From contig NZ_JACGWZ010000001.1 of assembly GCF_014137975.1 (NCBI RefSeq), positions 1,178,001 to 1,242,000 of the forward strand: a stretch of 64,000 bases of DNA, in the 5' to 3' direction. Numbering within the stretch: position 1 is the first letter of the stretch; every line of letters starts with the position of its first letter. This DNA is from Halosaccharopolyspora lacisalsi. GTDB lineage: Bacteria; Actinomycetota; Actinomycetes; Mycobacteriales; Pseudonocardiaceae. The notes beneath the pieces were generated by a model, which had not been told where the DNA came from, did not search any database, and saw only the letters and a program-made list of their open reading frames with translations. Position numbers and translations under genes: made by a program. This document shows, one piece after another, positions 51,871 to 61,008 of this stretch.

Positions 51871-52863
51871 TCACACCGACAGCAGCTGGTGGGCGTGCTG
51901 CTTCTTGCCGGCCAGGGTGGTGCTGGTCAGCACCCGGTTGGCGCGGACGTCGGCGTCCTTGGCGGGGCTGTGGTGGTCGAGGTACTCGGTGACGGCCTGC
52001 AGGCCGGCCCAGCGGGTGCCGCGGATGGACGCCTGAGTCTCGGCGTTGGTCCACAGCCGCATCAGCTCACCGGTGCGGCGCTCGTGGTTGCTGCGAGTGC
52101 GTGGGGAAGCGGTGTTCCCGTCGAACGGCCACAGCCGGTCGATCGTGTCCCGGAACTGCGCGGTGGACAGCTCGGCCTGGATCATGCGTTCGGCCTCGAC
52201 CTCGAAGGCCTCGCAGTACTGCCACATCAGCCCGAGCTTGGACCGAACTTCGGCGATGCGGAACCGACTGTTCTTGGTGTGCCGGATCGAGTACGAGGCC
52301 TGGGCGTGGCGCAGGGCCATGTGCTGGGTGTTGGCGCAGACCACCCGCACGGGGCTGACCAGCACGCGGAACGCGCTGCTGCCGTCGTGGCTGTTGAGCG
52401 CCACGATGTAGAAGTCCACGCTGTCGGTGCCGGCCAGACGCATCGTCTGCGGCAGCTTCATCGTCACGAAGGTCTCGCGCCCACCACGCAGGGACCCAGC
52501 GGTTTCGAAGTGGGCTTCGGACTCGTCGACCAGCGCATCCAGCAGCTCGACCTGTTCCTCGTTCTGGCGGACGACGTACTCGGTACCGACGGTGCCGAGG
52601 TAGTCCGGCTGGCCGGTCACCGGGTGGGTGCGCACGGTCATGAACTTCTCGGGATTGTCCACCGTGCTCACACCGTCGGGAGTGAGCTCGGTGCCGGACT
52701 GGGCCAGCTTGCGCACGTTCCACCCGCCGAGCCGTGCGGCGCTCATGACCTCGGCGCCGGTCATGCACGCGCGGGTGACGGTGCCCAGCCGGTGCCAGGC
52801 GTCCAGCCGGGCGCTGGCGAAGGCCGCGCTGCCGTCGGTGAACCGTTCGATGTGGTGAGCCAT
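51871..52863 (-). CDS. DUF932-family (phage/plasmid-like) protein
   Basis: 330 residues of the DUF932 / 'phage/plasmid-like protein TIGR03299' family, whose role is unknown but which travels on plasmids and phages. MAHHIERFTDGSAAFASARL, DAWHRLGTVTRACMTGAEVM, YLGTVGTEYVVRQNEEQVEL, VDFYIVALNSHDGSSAFRVL, PVRVVCANTQHMALRHAQAS, SYSIRHTKNSRFRIAEVRSK. It is intact and has its own strong terminator. Confidence 0.88.
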   Translation of the reverse strand: MAHHIERFTDGSAAFASARLDAWHRLGTVTRACMTGAEVMSAARLGGWNVRKLAQSGTELTPDGVSTVDNPEKFMTVRTHPVTGQPDYLGTVGTEYVVRQNEEQVELLDALVDESEAHFETAGSLRGGRETFVTMKLPQTMRLAGTDSVDFYIVALNSHDGSSAFRVLVSPVRVVCANTQHMALRHAQASYSIRHTKNSRFRIAEVRSKLGLMWQYCEAFEVEAERMIQAELSTAQFRDTIDRLWPFDGNTASPRTRSNHERRTGELMRLWTNAETQASIRGTRWAGLQAVTEYLDHHSPAKDADVRANRVLTSTTLAGKKQHAHQLLSV

Positions 52864-53199
52864 GAGAGAACTCCTCGATTCTCGAAATCGTGTGCTGCCC
52901 CTGTGGTGGGGCGCACTCGACCCGGAATCGGCGCCGAGCGGGAGTGTCCAGCCGCGCGTACAGCCGGACGAGTTTTCCCGGAACGCGTGGCACCGCCCAG
53001 GGCGGTTGGCGCCGTCGTGGGTTGGAGAAAAGTCGTCCGGCTGCGGCTGGACGCGACCCGGCGCTGATTCAGAGTGCCCGCCTTACCACCAGCGGCAGCC
53101 CACTGCGGAATCGTCAGCGAGTCCTCGGCTCCGGTGTCGCGGAGCAACCTGACGAGTCCGTGGGGGTACGTTCCGGAAGGGTCGGGTGCTCAACGGGAC
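52864..53199. other. no gene recognised
   Basis: Upstream region of the DUF932 gene. I see no supported frame here. Confidence 0.4.
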
Positions 53200-53361
53200 G
53201 CGCTGGAGGGTGCGGTGGACGGTCGGTCTCGAGGCGGAGGACAGCTCGGTGAGGTCGGTGATGCTGCAGTCGTCGGCGGCGTGCATCCGTGGCAGTTCAG
53301 CCTGCTGCTTCGGCGGGAGTTCTGGCTGCTTCCAGTGCAGCTTGCTCTTCCTTACTGGCAC
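53200..53361 (-). pseudogene. serine resolvase, C-terminal helix-turn-helix remnant
   Basis: MPVRKSKLHWKQPELPPKQQ then AELPRMHAADDCSITDLTELSSASRPTVHRTLQR. It aligns by eye with the resolvase tail at 12.9-13.0 kb (PKLSAKQQRELVRMHGTGEY then TIADLAEVFTVSRTTVYRIM). Only the DNA-binding tail survives. Confidence 0.7.
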
Positions 53362-53829
53362 CCCAGTTAGGTTCGCCGCCTGAGCTGATCCAGTCCATGC
53401 ACGGCATCACCGAACAGGAGGTTCAGGACGTGCTCGCTGCGCTGGTCGTCCGCGCCTGCGGCGGTGATCGTTTGTACTGCTGGATAGCCGCGCAGGCCGA
53501 CCTCGGTCGGTCGTCCCGCGGAGATGACGGTGTATACCTCGCGGACCGGGTAGGTGTGGACGGCGCTGACCTGTTGGGTGGATGCCGCGTCCGGCCGATC
53601 CCGATGATGGGCAGGCTTGGGGGTGGGGTGAGTTCATGCGCGACGAGGTGGAGCCAGCGGTTGTCCCGGCGTCGTCCCCGGGCGAGGCGGGCGAGGCGGA
53701 CGAGTAGGGCATCCGCGTCCTGTTACCGCGGCGGGCTCCTGGAACGATCCCGCGTACATGGGGTGAGACCGGAATACGCCAGAAACCTGCCGTGGTGGCT
53801 GATAATCGCTGGTCAGCGACTGGAAGGGG
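53362..53829. other. remnant DNA, no recognised gene
   Basis: On the minus strand (about 53590-53365) a protein-like frame reads SAVHTYPVREVYTVISAGRP then TEVGLRGYPAVQTITAAGADDQRSEHVLNLL, preceded in another frame by DALLVRLARLARGRRRDNRW. It may be a broken gene of unknown family. Confidence 0.35.
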
Positions 53830-54120
53830 GTAGGTCGGGTTCAGCTGCGGCGGCGAGTCCGGGCGGACATAGCGCTACACCGAGCGCAGGCTCTTGTGTC
53901 CGGTCTTGGCCATGATCACGTTGGCGTCGCCGAGGTGGGCGGCCGCGGAGTGGCGGAGCTGGTGTAGGTGCAGTCCGTCGCCATAGTGGGCCAACAGGAT
54001 GCGGGCGCGATCGTAGCCCAGCCGGGTCCGGCCGGTTTCGGGGCAGAAATCGCCGGGGTTGAGGCGCTGCCCAAGCCTGAGTTGCTGAATGCTCTCGGCG
54101 TTGGCGTCCTGCTCGGGCAT
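53830..54120 (-). pseudogene. tyrosine recombinase, C-terminal fragment with nonsense codon
   Basis: MPEQDANAESIQQLRLGQRL then GYDRARILLAHYGDGLHLHQLRHSAAAHLGDANVIMAKTGHKSLRSV followed by TAG at 53875 and RYVRP. The His-x-x-Arg motif (HQLRHSA) and the G-H-K-S-L-R-S-V segment before the active Tyr are the marks of an integrase. The N-terminal domain and first catalytic Arg are missing. Confidence 0.78.
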
Positions 54121-54198
54121 CTTCAGATGATCTGGCTTGAGTAGTGCTCAACCCCTGACATGTCAACTGCAGCCAGACTCCTCAAGACTTTCCGCAAA

Positions 54199-54208
54199 CA
54201 ACTAGTTG
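54199..54208. promoter_or_regulatory. palindrome upstream of the ArsR-type gene
   Basis: CAACTAGTTG, a perfect 10-bp palindrome flanked by CCGCAAA and TTTGCGG arms in an AT-rich promoter region, 32 nt before the regulator start. A plausible autoregulatory operator. Confidence 0.45.
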
Positions 54209-54240
54209 CAAATACTTCTTTGCGGTCATAGCTTGGTGCC

Positions 54241-54831
54241 ATGTCGGACGGAGAAGATCTGCGCAGGGTCACCCTCGACGCGAAGCGGTTACGTGCGCTC
54301 GCGCACCCGCTGCGGGTGCGGTTGCTCAGTGCTTTGCGCCTGGATGGGCCGGCGACGGCCACCGGGCTGGGGCGACGTTTCGGGCAGAACTCGGCGAACG
54401 CCAGTTGGCACCTGCGTCAGCTGGCCGAGGTCGGGCTGGTCGCCGAGGATCGTCGCCGGGGCAATCGGCGGGAACGGTGGTGGATCGCCGCACAGGACCG
54501 CACGGAGTTTGACCCCGGGGACCTGTCCGAGGACCCGGACGCGTCGGACTCCCTGGTGACCTACTTGAGCGTGGTCAATGGTGTGCACCACGAGCAATCC
54601 AGTACATACCTCGCCACCATGCAGGACTGGTCGCGGGAGTGGCGCAGCGCCGCAGAGCTCACGGACGATCGCTTGCCTCTGACTGCGCAGGAGGCTTCGG
54701 AACTCAACCGGCGCATCCAGTCAGTGGTCGAGGAGTTCCGCCGTGCACCACAGGCCGAGGACGTCGAGGTGTTCACGCACTGGCACGCATTTCCGGTGCG
54801 AGAGCATCCCGATACTGGTGACCAGCTGTGA
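54241..54831 (+). CDS. ArsR-like winged-helix regulator
   Basis: 196 residues. The N-terminal winged helix: DLRRVTLDAKRLRALAHPLR then VRLLSALRLDGPATATGLGR and FGQNSANASWHLRQLAEVGL with the wing VAEDRRRGNRRERWWIA. The C-terminal half is a helical effector or dimer domain. It is coupled to the following MFS transporter by a GTGA overlap, so it most likely represses that exporter until a substrate binds. The promoter contains a palindrome. Confidence 0.88.
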   Translation: MSDGEDLRRVTLDAKRLRALAHPLRVRLLSALRLDGPATATGLGRRFGQNSANASWHLRQLAEVGLVAEDRRRGNRRERWWIAAQDRTEFDPGDLSEDPDASDSLVTYLSVVNGVHHEQSSTYLATMQDWSREWRSAAELTDDRLPLTAQEASELNRRIQSVVEEFRRAPQAEDVEVFTHWHAFPVREHPDTGDQL

Positions 54832-56150
54832 TCGCGCGGCACCGGAGCGGCGGCTATGCGAGCGTGGCCGCGACGCGCCGTGCCTTTTTGGTGTTGACCG
54901 CACTGCGGTGGCTGCCGACCGGGCTGCTCATGCCGACGCTCGTGCTGTATCTGACCTCGGCGGGGCTGAACCTGGCCGAGGTCGGGTTCGTCACGGCGCT
55001 GCAGGGCGGGATGATCCTGCTGCTGGAACTCCCCACTGGCGGACTGGCTGATGCGTGGGGCCGCTGCCCCGTGCTGGCCGGAGCCGCCGTGGCCTCCATA
55101 GCCAGTATCGCCACGTTGCTGGCCGCCGACACGATCGCGCTGTTCGGACTAGCGTTTGCGCTGCAGGGGGTTTATCGCGCGCTGGACTCCGGCCCGCTCA
55201 ATTCCTGGTACGTCGATGCCGCGCTGGCCGTCGATCCCGCAAGGAATCTGGAACGTGATCTCGCCCAGGCCGGCAGCGTGCTCTACGCCGCGGTCGCCAC
55301 CGGCTCTCTGCTGGCCAGCGGACTGACTGTGCTCGACATGCTGCCAATCGACCCGCTCGCCGCGGCTCTGGTCGCCGCGTTGGTCTGCGAAGTCCTGCAC
55401 TTGGCGGCGGTGTTGGTGTTGCTGCGCGAAGTCCGGCCACACCGGGGATTCGCGGCCGCTCATACCGCGATCGTGCAAGCCCCCCGTGTGATTGCCGCCT
55501 CGGTGCGGCTCGGATGGAGCCGCCGGTCGCTGCGCCTGCTGCTGGCCGTGGAACTATCCTGGGGCGCGGGGCTGTGCGCCCTGGAACTGCTGTGGCAACC
55601 CCGCACCCAGAGCGAACTCGCCGGTCCACAACAGGCGTGGGTGTTCGGCACCATGAGCGCGGCCGCCTGGATCACCGGGGCCGCCGGCGCCGCGCTGCTG
55701 CCCCTGCTGATCCGCATCCTCAACCGGCGAGTGACCTGGACTGCTGCACTGCTGCGCATCGTCCAAGGAGCAACACTGGTCACCCTGGGGTTGGCCTGGG
55801 GCCTGGCCGGTGTCATCGTCGGCTACGTGGCGTTCTACACCGTGCACGGGGCAGCCAACCCCGCCCACGAGGCCCTACTGCACCGGCGCGTGACAACCGG
55901 CCACCGCAGCACCGTCCTCTCACTGAACTCGCTGGTCATGCGCGCAAGCTCACTTCCCGCCGGAATCCTGTTCGGAGTCCTCGCCGACCACTCAGGACCA
56001 TCAGTCGCCCTCGTGACCGCCGGTCTCCTCCTAACCACGGCCGCCCCGCTGTACCTCCTCTCAGGAGAGCCTCCCGCCAACCCCACCCAAGATCCCTCGA
56101 TGAGGCACCCGAGCACGAAACAAGCAAGTACGAACCCACCCGCTGACTAA
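54828..56150 (+). CDS. MFS transporter (drug-exporter type)
   Basis: 440 residues with about 12 hydrophobic helices. The N-terminal motif after helix 2 is GGLADAWGRCPVLAGAAV (the G-x-x-x-D-x-x-G-R loop of MFS proteins). Helix 5 region: YRALDSGPLNSWYVDAALAV. The tail is Pro/Ser-rich and hydrophilic. The GTG start at 54828 overlaps the regulator stop. With an ArsR-type regulator it is probably an efflux pump for a toxic small molecule. Confidence 0.88.
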   Translation: MIARHRSGGYASVAATRRAFLVLTALRWLPTGLLMPTLVLYLTSAGLNLAEVGFVTALQGGMILLLELPTGGLADAWGRCPVLAGAAVASIASIATLLAADTIALFGLAFALQGVYRALDSGPLNSWYVDAALAVDPARNLERDLAQAGSVLYAAVATGSLLASGLTVLDMLPIDPLAAALVAALVCEVLHLAAVLVLLREVRPHRGFAAAHTAIVQAPRVIAASVRLGWSRRSLRLLLAVELSWGAGLCALELLWQPRTQSELAGPQQAWVFGTMSAAAWITGAAGAALLPLLIRILNRRVTWTAALLRIVQGATLVTLGLAWGLAGVIVGYVAFYTVHGAANPAHEALLHRRVTTGHRSTVLSLNSLVMRASSLPAGILFGVLADHSGPSVALVTAGLLLTTAAPLYLLSGEPPANPTQDPSMRHPSTKQASTNPPAD

Positions 56151-56540
56151 TGGGAAGAGAACTTCTTTGCGCGCGTCCCACAAGCCGAACCCCCAACGCA
56201 CATTTCGATCTTGACCCAATGGCGAGCGACGATCCCCCTTTCAGTACCAGTGATCACCGTGGTTCAGTCGCACTGACGATCGTGTCCGATGATCGACGTC
56301 GAGGAACTTGTGCCCGATCAGGAGACAACCCGGCTGCCTACCTCCCTGGCCATCCTCACCTGAGCGATTTCGTGCCACCCACCGGGCGGCACGAAATACT
56401 GCACTGCACGCGCTGGTGCGATCGTGTCGGCATCGGGCAGCGCGCCTACATCACCGTCGAGCTGCCGCATACGCAGCAGGAGTGAGTCCGATCGGTACGA
56501 CCAGAACGCCCGTCACCGCGCGTGGTGCATCCTGTCCCGC
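56151..56540. other. no intact gene; short remnant
   Basis: Contains a fragment (56371-56485) RHEILHCTRWCDRVGIGQRAYITVELPHTQQE that ends in TGA at 56485 and partly repeats a segment near 57004. No complete gene. Confidence 0.4.
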
Positions 56541-56866
56541 ATGGAATCAGTGTCCCCACCACACGGACAGCACCACTATCATTACCGCGCGCCGCAACCG
56601 CCCCGCGCGGACAACGCGATGGGTACCGCCGCGCTCGTTTTGGGGATCTGCGCCGTGGTGTTTGCCTTTATCCCCTGATCGGCCTCATCGCCTGGCCCCT
56701 ACTGATCATCGGCCGCAGCCTCGGTCGTCTCGGCCGGCAGAAAGCCACCAGCGGCACCGCTACCAACGGCACGTCCGCCAGGGCAGGAGTGATCCTGTGC
56801 GACATCGCCCTGTTGATCTGCCTCGGCTGGGTCGCCCTGTTCGCCACGGGGATGCCCAGCACCTGA
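56541..56866 (+). pseudogene. DUF4190-type small membrane protein, frameshifted
   Basis: MESVSPPHGQHHYHYRAPQP then NAMGTAALVLGICAVVFAFI from ATG 56541. At a run of C near 56677 one base appears to be missing, and the second frame continues PLIGLIAWPLLIIGRSLGRL then AGVILCDIALLICLGWVALF to 56866. The Pro-rich N-terminus and two to three helices fit DUF4190. The single-base lesion in a homopolymer could be a sequencing error. Confidence 0.72.
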
Positions 56867-57159
56867 TCAGCCCTTGGTCTCCGGAAAGGGGTGCACCGGC
56901 GGTTGCTCGCGAACTATGCGGGAGCCGTTTCGGCGCCGAGGCCTTCGACCGTGCCGCGGTCAACACCGCCCTGGCCGTCCTCGCCGACTGGGCGCAGCAT
57001 TCCGTGCCAACCATCAGGCGGCACGAAATGCTGCGCTGGGTGCTCAGGCGAGACCGTCGTCACCACCTGCCTCCGCATCCTGTGCCGACGAACCGACCAC
57101 GGACTATCGTCACCAGCACAACCACCCCCAGCTCGCACCGCAGAGCGGGAGGCACGACA

Positions 57160-57381
57160 TTGGCGTCCTACACCACCGACGACGCGAAGCGCGTCACTGC
57201 CCAGGACATGGCCGAGGCGCACGCCTACTACACGCGCCTGGCCGCTGAGCAGCGCCCGGCGGTGCGCCGCGCCATCGCGCATCTGACCAACACCACCCCG
57301 CCCGCGGACACCGAGCCGGACGTCGACGACGACCGAGACGAGGCGGAGGGCGAGCTCGACGGTGAGGCGGGCGAGCAGTAG
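57160..57381 (+). CDS. small hypothetical protein
   Basis: 73 residues from TTG 57160 (GGGAGG 7 nt upstream): MASYTTDDAKRVTAQDMAEA then HAYYTRLAAEQRPAVRRAIAHL, ending in an acidic tail (PDVDDDRDEAEGELDGEAGEQ). Helical and charged, with no family known to me. The start signal supports it. Confidence 0.5.
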   Translation: MASYTTDDAKRVTAQDMAEAHAYYTRLAAEQRPAVRRAIAHLTNTTPPADTEPDVDDDRDEAEGELDGEAGEQ

Positions 57382-57389
57382 CAGCTGCT

Positions 57390-57750
57390 AGAACAGCGTG
57401 GTCTGCACCGCGGTGCTTCCGGTGTCCGCGGTGTCGTCTTCGCCGCGCAGGCGGCGGCACCTCCGGCAGGTCACCGGTCTGCGGGTCGCCGACAGTTCGC
57501 TGTGGGTGCCGTGTCCGGCGAAGCCCTGGCGCCGGGGCCGGCAGCATCAGGTTGTTGATCCAGTCCAGCCACGTCGTCGCGTGCACAACTTGTGATTGGC
57601 CGACGTGCAGGTTCCTGTCGGCGAACGCCCGCTGCTGGGCGGCGGCGAACCGCGCCGGATCACGCCGCCGTCACCCACCACGACCTGGCGGGGGAGCGAA
57701 CGGCACGATCTCGGCGCCCTGGTTGTCGTGCTCGGCGGGATCGGCAGACA
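57390..57750 (-). pseudogene. hypothetical protein with CxxC tail, frameshifted
   Basis: On the minus strand, SADPAEHDNQGAEIVPFAPP (about 57750) is followed in other frames by FAAAQQRAFADRNLHVGQSQ, WLDWINNLMLPAPAPGFAGH and PVTCRRCRRLRGEDDTADTG, ending TTLF at 57390. One protein in several frames, with a possible zinc knuckle. Unknown family. Confidence 0.45.
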
Positions 57751-58255
57751 TGCGCCCAGTACGGAGCTTCCACGGGCCGTGAGGAACATCGGCACGACAG
57801 ACAGCGCTAAGGCTGTCGATGCTGGTCACCGTGCTGGTCTGGTAGCACCGCGAGTCGGTGTCGTCGAGCCTGATGCGTGATTCCTGCATCGGATGCGATC
57901 GTTCCTGTCGCAGATAAGCACGCCGTGTCGGCCTGCCTGCCCGCTCTGTCCACTCTGGTCAGCGATGCGCCGGGCGGGAGATACCGCAGAGAGTTCAGGG
58001 ATATCCACGATAGTCACGGACCGTACAAGCGCCACTCGTCGGTCCGATGTTCCTCGGCCCTCAGCCCCCGGTCATGAGCCTGTCGTGAGTGTGGCTCTAT
58101 GGCGAAGTGCTGATCCGACGTCCGCCTTTCGGTGCGGGGTTGGCTGCACGTCGTCTGTCGTGCGGCACTCGTGCTCCGTGCGCTGGCGGTGTCTCCCCTG
58201 GAGCTGCCTGCGATTCACGTATGAGCTTGGCTTCTGCTTGCTAACTGTTGCCTCG
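57751..58255. other. no gene recognised; upstream region of the GntR operon
   Basis: I find no supported frame in about 500 bases. The last part is less GC-rich and contains the GntR operator candidate at 58256. Confidence 0.4.
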
Positions 58256-58274
58256 ATTACATATTGCATGTAAT
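58256..58274. promoter_or_regulatory. operator candidate of the GntR/FCD regulator
   Basis: Perfect 7-bp inverted repeat ATTACAT-ATTGC-ATGTAAT, 24 nt before the regulator start, in an AT-rich promoter stretch. Size and spacing suit FCD-type GntR dimers. Confidence 0.65.
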
Positions 58275-58298
58275 TTTATCGCCCCAAGGAGGCCGATG

Positions 58299-59006
58299 AT
58301 GACTCAACACACACTGGACGCAAGTTCCATCACCCGAGGCGACGGCCTCGTGGATAAGGCCTACAAGGTGATCCGCGACGCGATCCTCAGCCGGCGCCTG
58401 GCGCCAGGCAGCCGACTGTCCGTCCCCGAGTTCGCCCGGCAACTCGATATCAGCCGGAGTCCTGTTCGGGAGGCCATCGCTCGCATCGAGTACGAGGGTC
58501 TCGCGGAGAGCACCTCCCACCGCGGGGCGGTCGTCGTGCAGATCGGCCTCGACGAGCTCATCAGCATCTATGACCTCCGAGAGGTCCTCGAAGGGCTCGC
58601 AGCGCGACTCGCAACCCGAGCCGCGGACACCACTGTGATCGACGACCTCGAGCAGAACTGGCAAGCCCACCACGATGCCGTCGAAAGCGGCGACGTGGAG
58701 CGGCACATGGAGCTCGACGCCGCGTTCCACGGTCACATCCGTGACGCCGCCGGCAACCTTCGCCTCTCGGACAACCTGCGACAGCTGCAAGGGCAGATCC
58801 GGATCGCCATGACCACCACCGTCGCCCGTCGTGGCGGCATGGATGCGGCGCTTGCCGAGCACCGCACCCTCATCGACGCCATCCGAGGCGGCGACCCCGC
58901 TGTGGCGGAGAACGTCGCTCGAGACCACATCACCCGTCTGCGCGAGAGCCTCCACGATGCCGCTCTCGCAGACCATCACCACATCGACGAAAGGCACGAG
59001 ACATGA
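58299..59006 (+). CDS. GntR-family regulator, FCD subfamily
   Basis: About 235 residues. AAGGAGG (58286-58292) favours the second of two adjacent ATGs, 58299. The N-terminal winged helix is VDKAYKVIRDAILSRRLAPG then SRLSVPEFARQLDISRSPVREAIARIEYEGL. The FCD ligand domain follows (LDELISIYDLREVLEGLAAR; HMELDAAFHGHIRDAAGNLR; LAEHRTLIDAIRGGDPAVAE) with its metal-binding Asp/His positions. It overlaps the next gene (ATGA) and likely senses an intermediate of the pathway encoded downstream. Confidence 0.92.
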   Translation: MTQHTLDASSITRGDGLVDKAYKVIRDAILSRRLAPGSRLSVPEFARQLDISRSPVREAIARIEYEGLAESTSHRGAVVVQIGLDELISIYDLREVLEGLAARLATRAADTTVIDDLEQNWQAHHDAVESGDVERHMELDAAFHGHIRDAAGNLRLSDNLRQLQGQIRIAMTTTVARRGGMDAALAEHRTLIDAIRGGDPAVAENVARDHITRLRESLHDAALADHHHIDERHET

Positions 59007-59875
59007 CACTCACCGCAGTGATCGGACTGGGCACCATGGGCGGCCGCATTGCCGACTCGGTCGCCGAAGGCGGCCACGAGGTCCGCGGCTTCGACCCCTC
59101 CGAGGGCGCCCGCGAAGCGGCCTCCGCCTCGGGCCTCTCCGTCTACGAGACCGCCGAAGAGGCCCTTCAGGGAGCGGAGCTGGTCGTCCTCTCCGTACCG
59201 CGCCCCGAGCACGTGCTCGCCTCCGCGCGCGGCGCACTGTCCACGGCCGGGGGAGCCGTCGTCGTCGACATGTCGACGATCGACCCCGGTACCGCCCAGG
59301 ATGCCTCGACGATCCTCGCCAAGCACGACGTCACCTACGTCGATGCTCCGGTGCTGGGCCGCCCGGACAAGATCGGCAATTGGACCCTTCCCGCCGGGGG
59401 GACCGAAGTCGCGACCGCCCTGGTGCGCTCCGTGCTCGAGGGCACTGTCGCCAAGCAGGTCATCCACGTGGGCGACGTCGGCGCCGGCCACGCCGTGAAG
59501 GTCCTCAACAACCTCATGTTCGGTGCGATCAACGCGATCACCGCCGAGGTCCTCACCACCTGTGAGGCCGCGGGCGTCGACCCGGAGGTCTTCGTCTCCA
59601 CCATCGCCGACTCGGGCGCCGCGACCGTCTCGAACCTGTTCCGCGAGATCGCCCCGAAGATGATCGCGAGCGACTTCGAGCCCGCCTTCGCCCTCGGGCT
59701 GCTGGCGAAGGACAACAAGCTGGCCATCGATCTCGCCCGCTCCGTCAGTGCGCCCACGCACCTCGCCGAGATCATCGACAGCGTGAACACCGCGGCCATG
59801 GAGCAAGGCCTGGCCGACCGTGACACCGGAGCCGTCCAGGCGCTCTACCACTCGCAGTCCGCAGCCGTTCGATGA
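59003..59875 (+). CDS. 3-hydroxyisobutyrate-dehydrogenase-type NAD(P) oxidoreductase
   Basis: 290 residues of the beta-hydroxyacid dehydrogenase family. The Rossmann motif is VIGLGTMGGRIADSV (residues 6-20). The substrate-binding segment VDAPVLGRPDKIG (113-125) replaces the usual DAPVSGG. The catalytic Lys166 is in GAGHAVKVLNN. Length and order fit 3-hydroxyisobutyrate or tartronate-semialdehyde reductases. In this operon it probably acts on a C3-C6 hydroxyacid intermediate; the exact substrate is not evident. Confidence 0.88.
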   Translation: MTLTAVIGLGTMGGRIADSVAEGGHEVRGFDPSEGAREAASASGLSVYETAEEALQGAELVVLSVPRPEHVLASARGALSTAGGAVVVDMSTIDPGTAQDASTILAKHDVTYVDAPVLGRPDKIGNWTLPAGGTEVATALVRSVLEGTVAKQVIHVGDVGAGHAVKVLNNLMFGAINAITAEVLTTCEAAGVDPEVFVSTIADSGAATVSNLFREIAPKMIASDFEPAFALGLLAKDNKLAIDLARSVSAPTHLAEIIDSVNTAAMEQGLADRDTGAVQALYHSQSAAVR

Positions 59876-61008
59876 GCGGCCAGCTCATCGAACGCATCGT
59901 CGCGCGCGTTCTTGAGAGCCCCCTCGATGACCACGTGCCGATGTCCTTCTCCCAGCTGAGCGTCCGACGCACCTTCCTGGTCGAGGTCCATGCGGGCGGT
60001 GAAGTCGGAATCGGCGAGAGCTGGATCAATTACCCCAACTGGGCTGCCACCGAACGCCTCGCGACCCTGCTCGAGGGGGTCGCCCCGATCGCTCTTGGAC
60101 GCGACGCCCTCGACCCCGGGACACTGCTGGACACCCTCGTCGCTGCTCTCGGAGGCGTCGGGCGACAGTGGGGAGCGCACGGCCCGATCTGGCAAGCGAT
60201 CAGCAGCATCGACATCGCCCTGTGGGACCTGCGCGGTCGCCTGAGCGGCACGTCCACGGCGCAGACGCTCGGACCGGTCCGCGACAGCATCCCGGCGTAC
60301 GCCAGCGGCGTCGGTCCCACCAAGGTCCACGAGCTCACCGAGCGTGCGCTCGAGCTGGGCCTGACCGCGGTCAAGACCAAGATCGGATTCGGCCGGGAGA
60401 CCGACCGTGCCACTATCGCGGCGGTCCGCGAGGCCGCCCCGAACATCCGCATCTTCGCCGACGCCAATCAGGCCTGGACCCTCGACGAGGCCATCGACAA
60501 TGCGACGTGGCTGCAGGAGGAGGGCGTCGAGTGGCTCGAGGAACCTGTCTCCGGGGATGATCCACAGGATCTCGCCGCGCTGCACAAGGTCACCGGGATG
60601 CCGCTGGCCGGCGGCGAGAACGTGTACGGGCTGGAGAACCTGGTCCGCCTCGTGACCACCGGGGGCCTAGTCCAAGCCCAGCCCGACGTCGCCAAGTCGG
60701 GCGGTCTGACCGTCCTGCGTCGTCTTGCCGAGCAGCTCGGGGGCACCGGCTGCGTGCTCAGCCCGCACTGGTACTCCGGCGCCATCGGCCTGCGCGCATC
60801 GATCACGCTCGCCACCACCGTCGCCCACGCCGGGTGGATCGAGCTCGACGTACGCGCCAATCCCCTGCGTGATGATCTCGTCACCGGCGGGTTCCCCCTC
60901 CACGAGGGCAACGTCCTCGCCCCCACCGCTGCCGGCCTCGTCGGCGATCTCGACGCCGACGCCGTGAACCGATTCCAAGTCCACTCCGACGAACGGAGAT
61001 TCTCATGA
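59872..61008 (+). CDS. mandelate-racemase/muconate-lactonizing-type enzyme (sugar acid dehydratase-like)
   Basis: 378 residues of the enolase superfamily. The capping domain is followed by the barrel with the catalytic K-x-K pair Lys168/Lys170 (TAVKTKIGFG). The metal ligands are Asp197 with Asn199 (FADANQAW), Glu223 (WLEEPV) and Glu249 (AGGENVYG), and the catalytic His299 is in LSPHWYSG. The Lys plus His set is that of the mandelate racemase group, mostly acid-sugar dehydratases. It overlaps both neighbours by 4 nt, so it is translated as part of one operon. The substrate is likely an aldonate or aldarate. Confidence 0.9.
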   Translation: MSGQLIERIVARVLESPLDDHVPMSFSQLSVRRTFLVEVHAGGEVGIGESWINYPNWAATERLATLLEGVAPIALGRDALDPGTLLDTLVAALGGVGRQWGAHGPIWQAISSIDIALWDLRGRLSGTSTAQTLGPVRDSIPAYASGVGPTKVHELTERALELGLTAVKTKIGFGRETDRATIAAVREAAPNIRIFADANQAWTLDEAIDNATWLQEEGVEWLEEPVSGDDPQDLAALHKVTGMPLAGGENVYGLENLVRLVTTGGLVQAQPDVAKSGGLTVLRRLAEQLGGTGCVLSPHWYSGAIGLRASITLATTVAHAGWIELDVRANPLRDDLVTGGFPLHEGNVLAPTAAGLVGDLDADAVNRFQVHSDERRFS

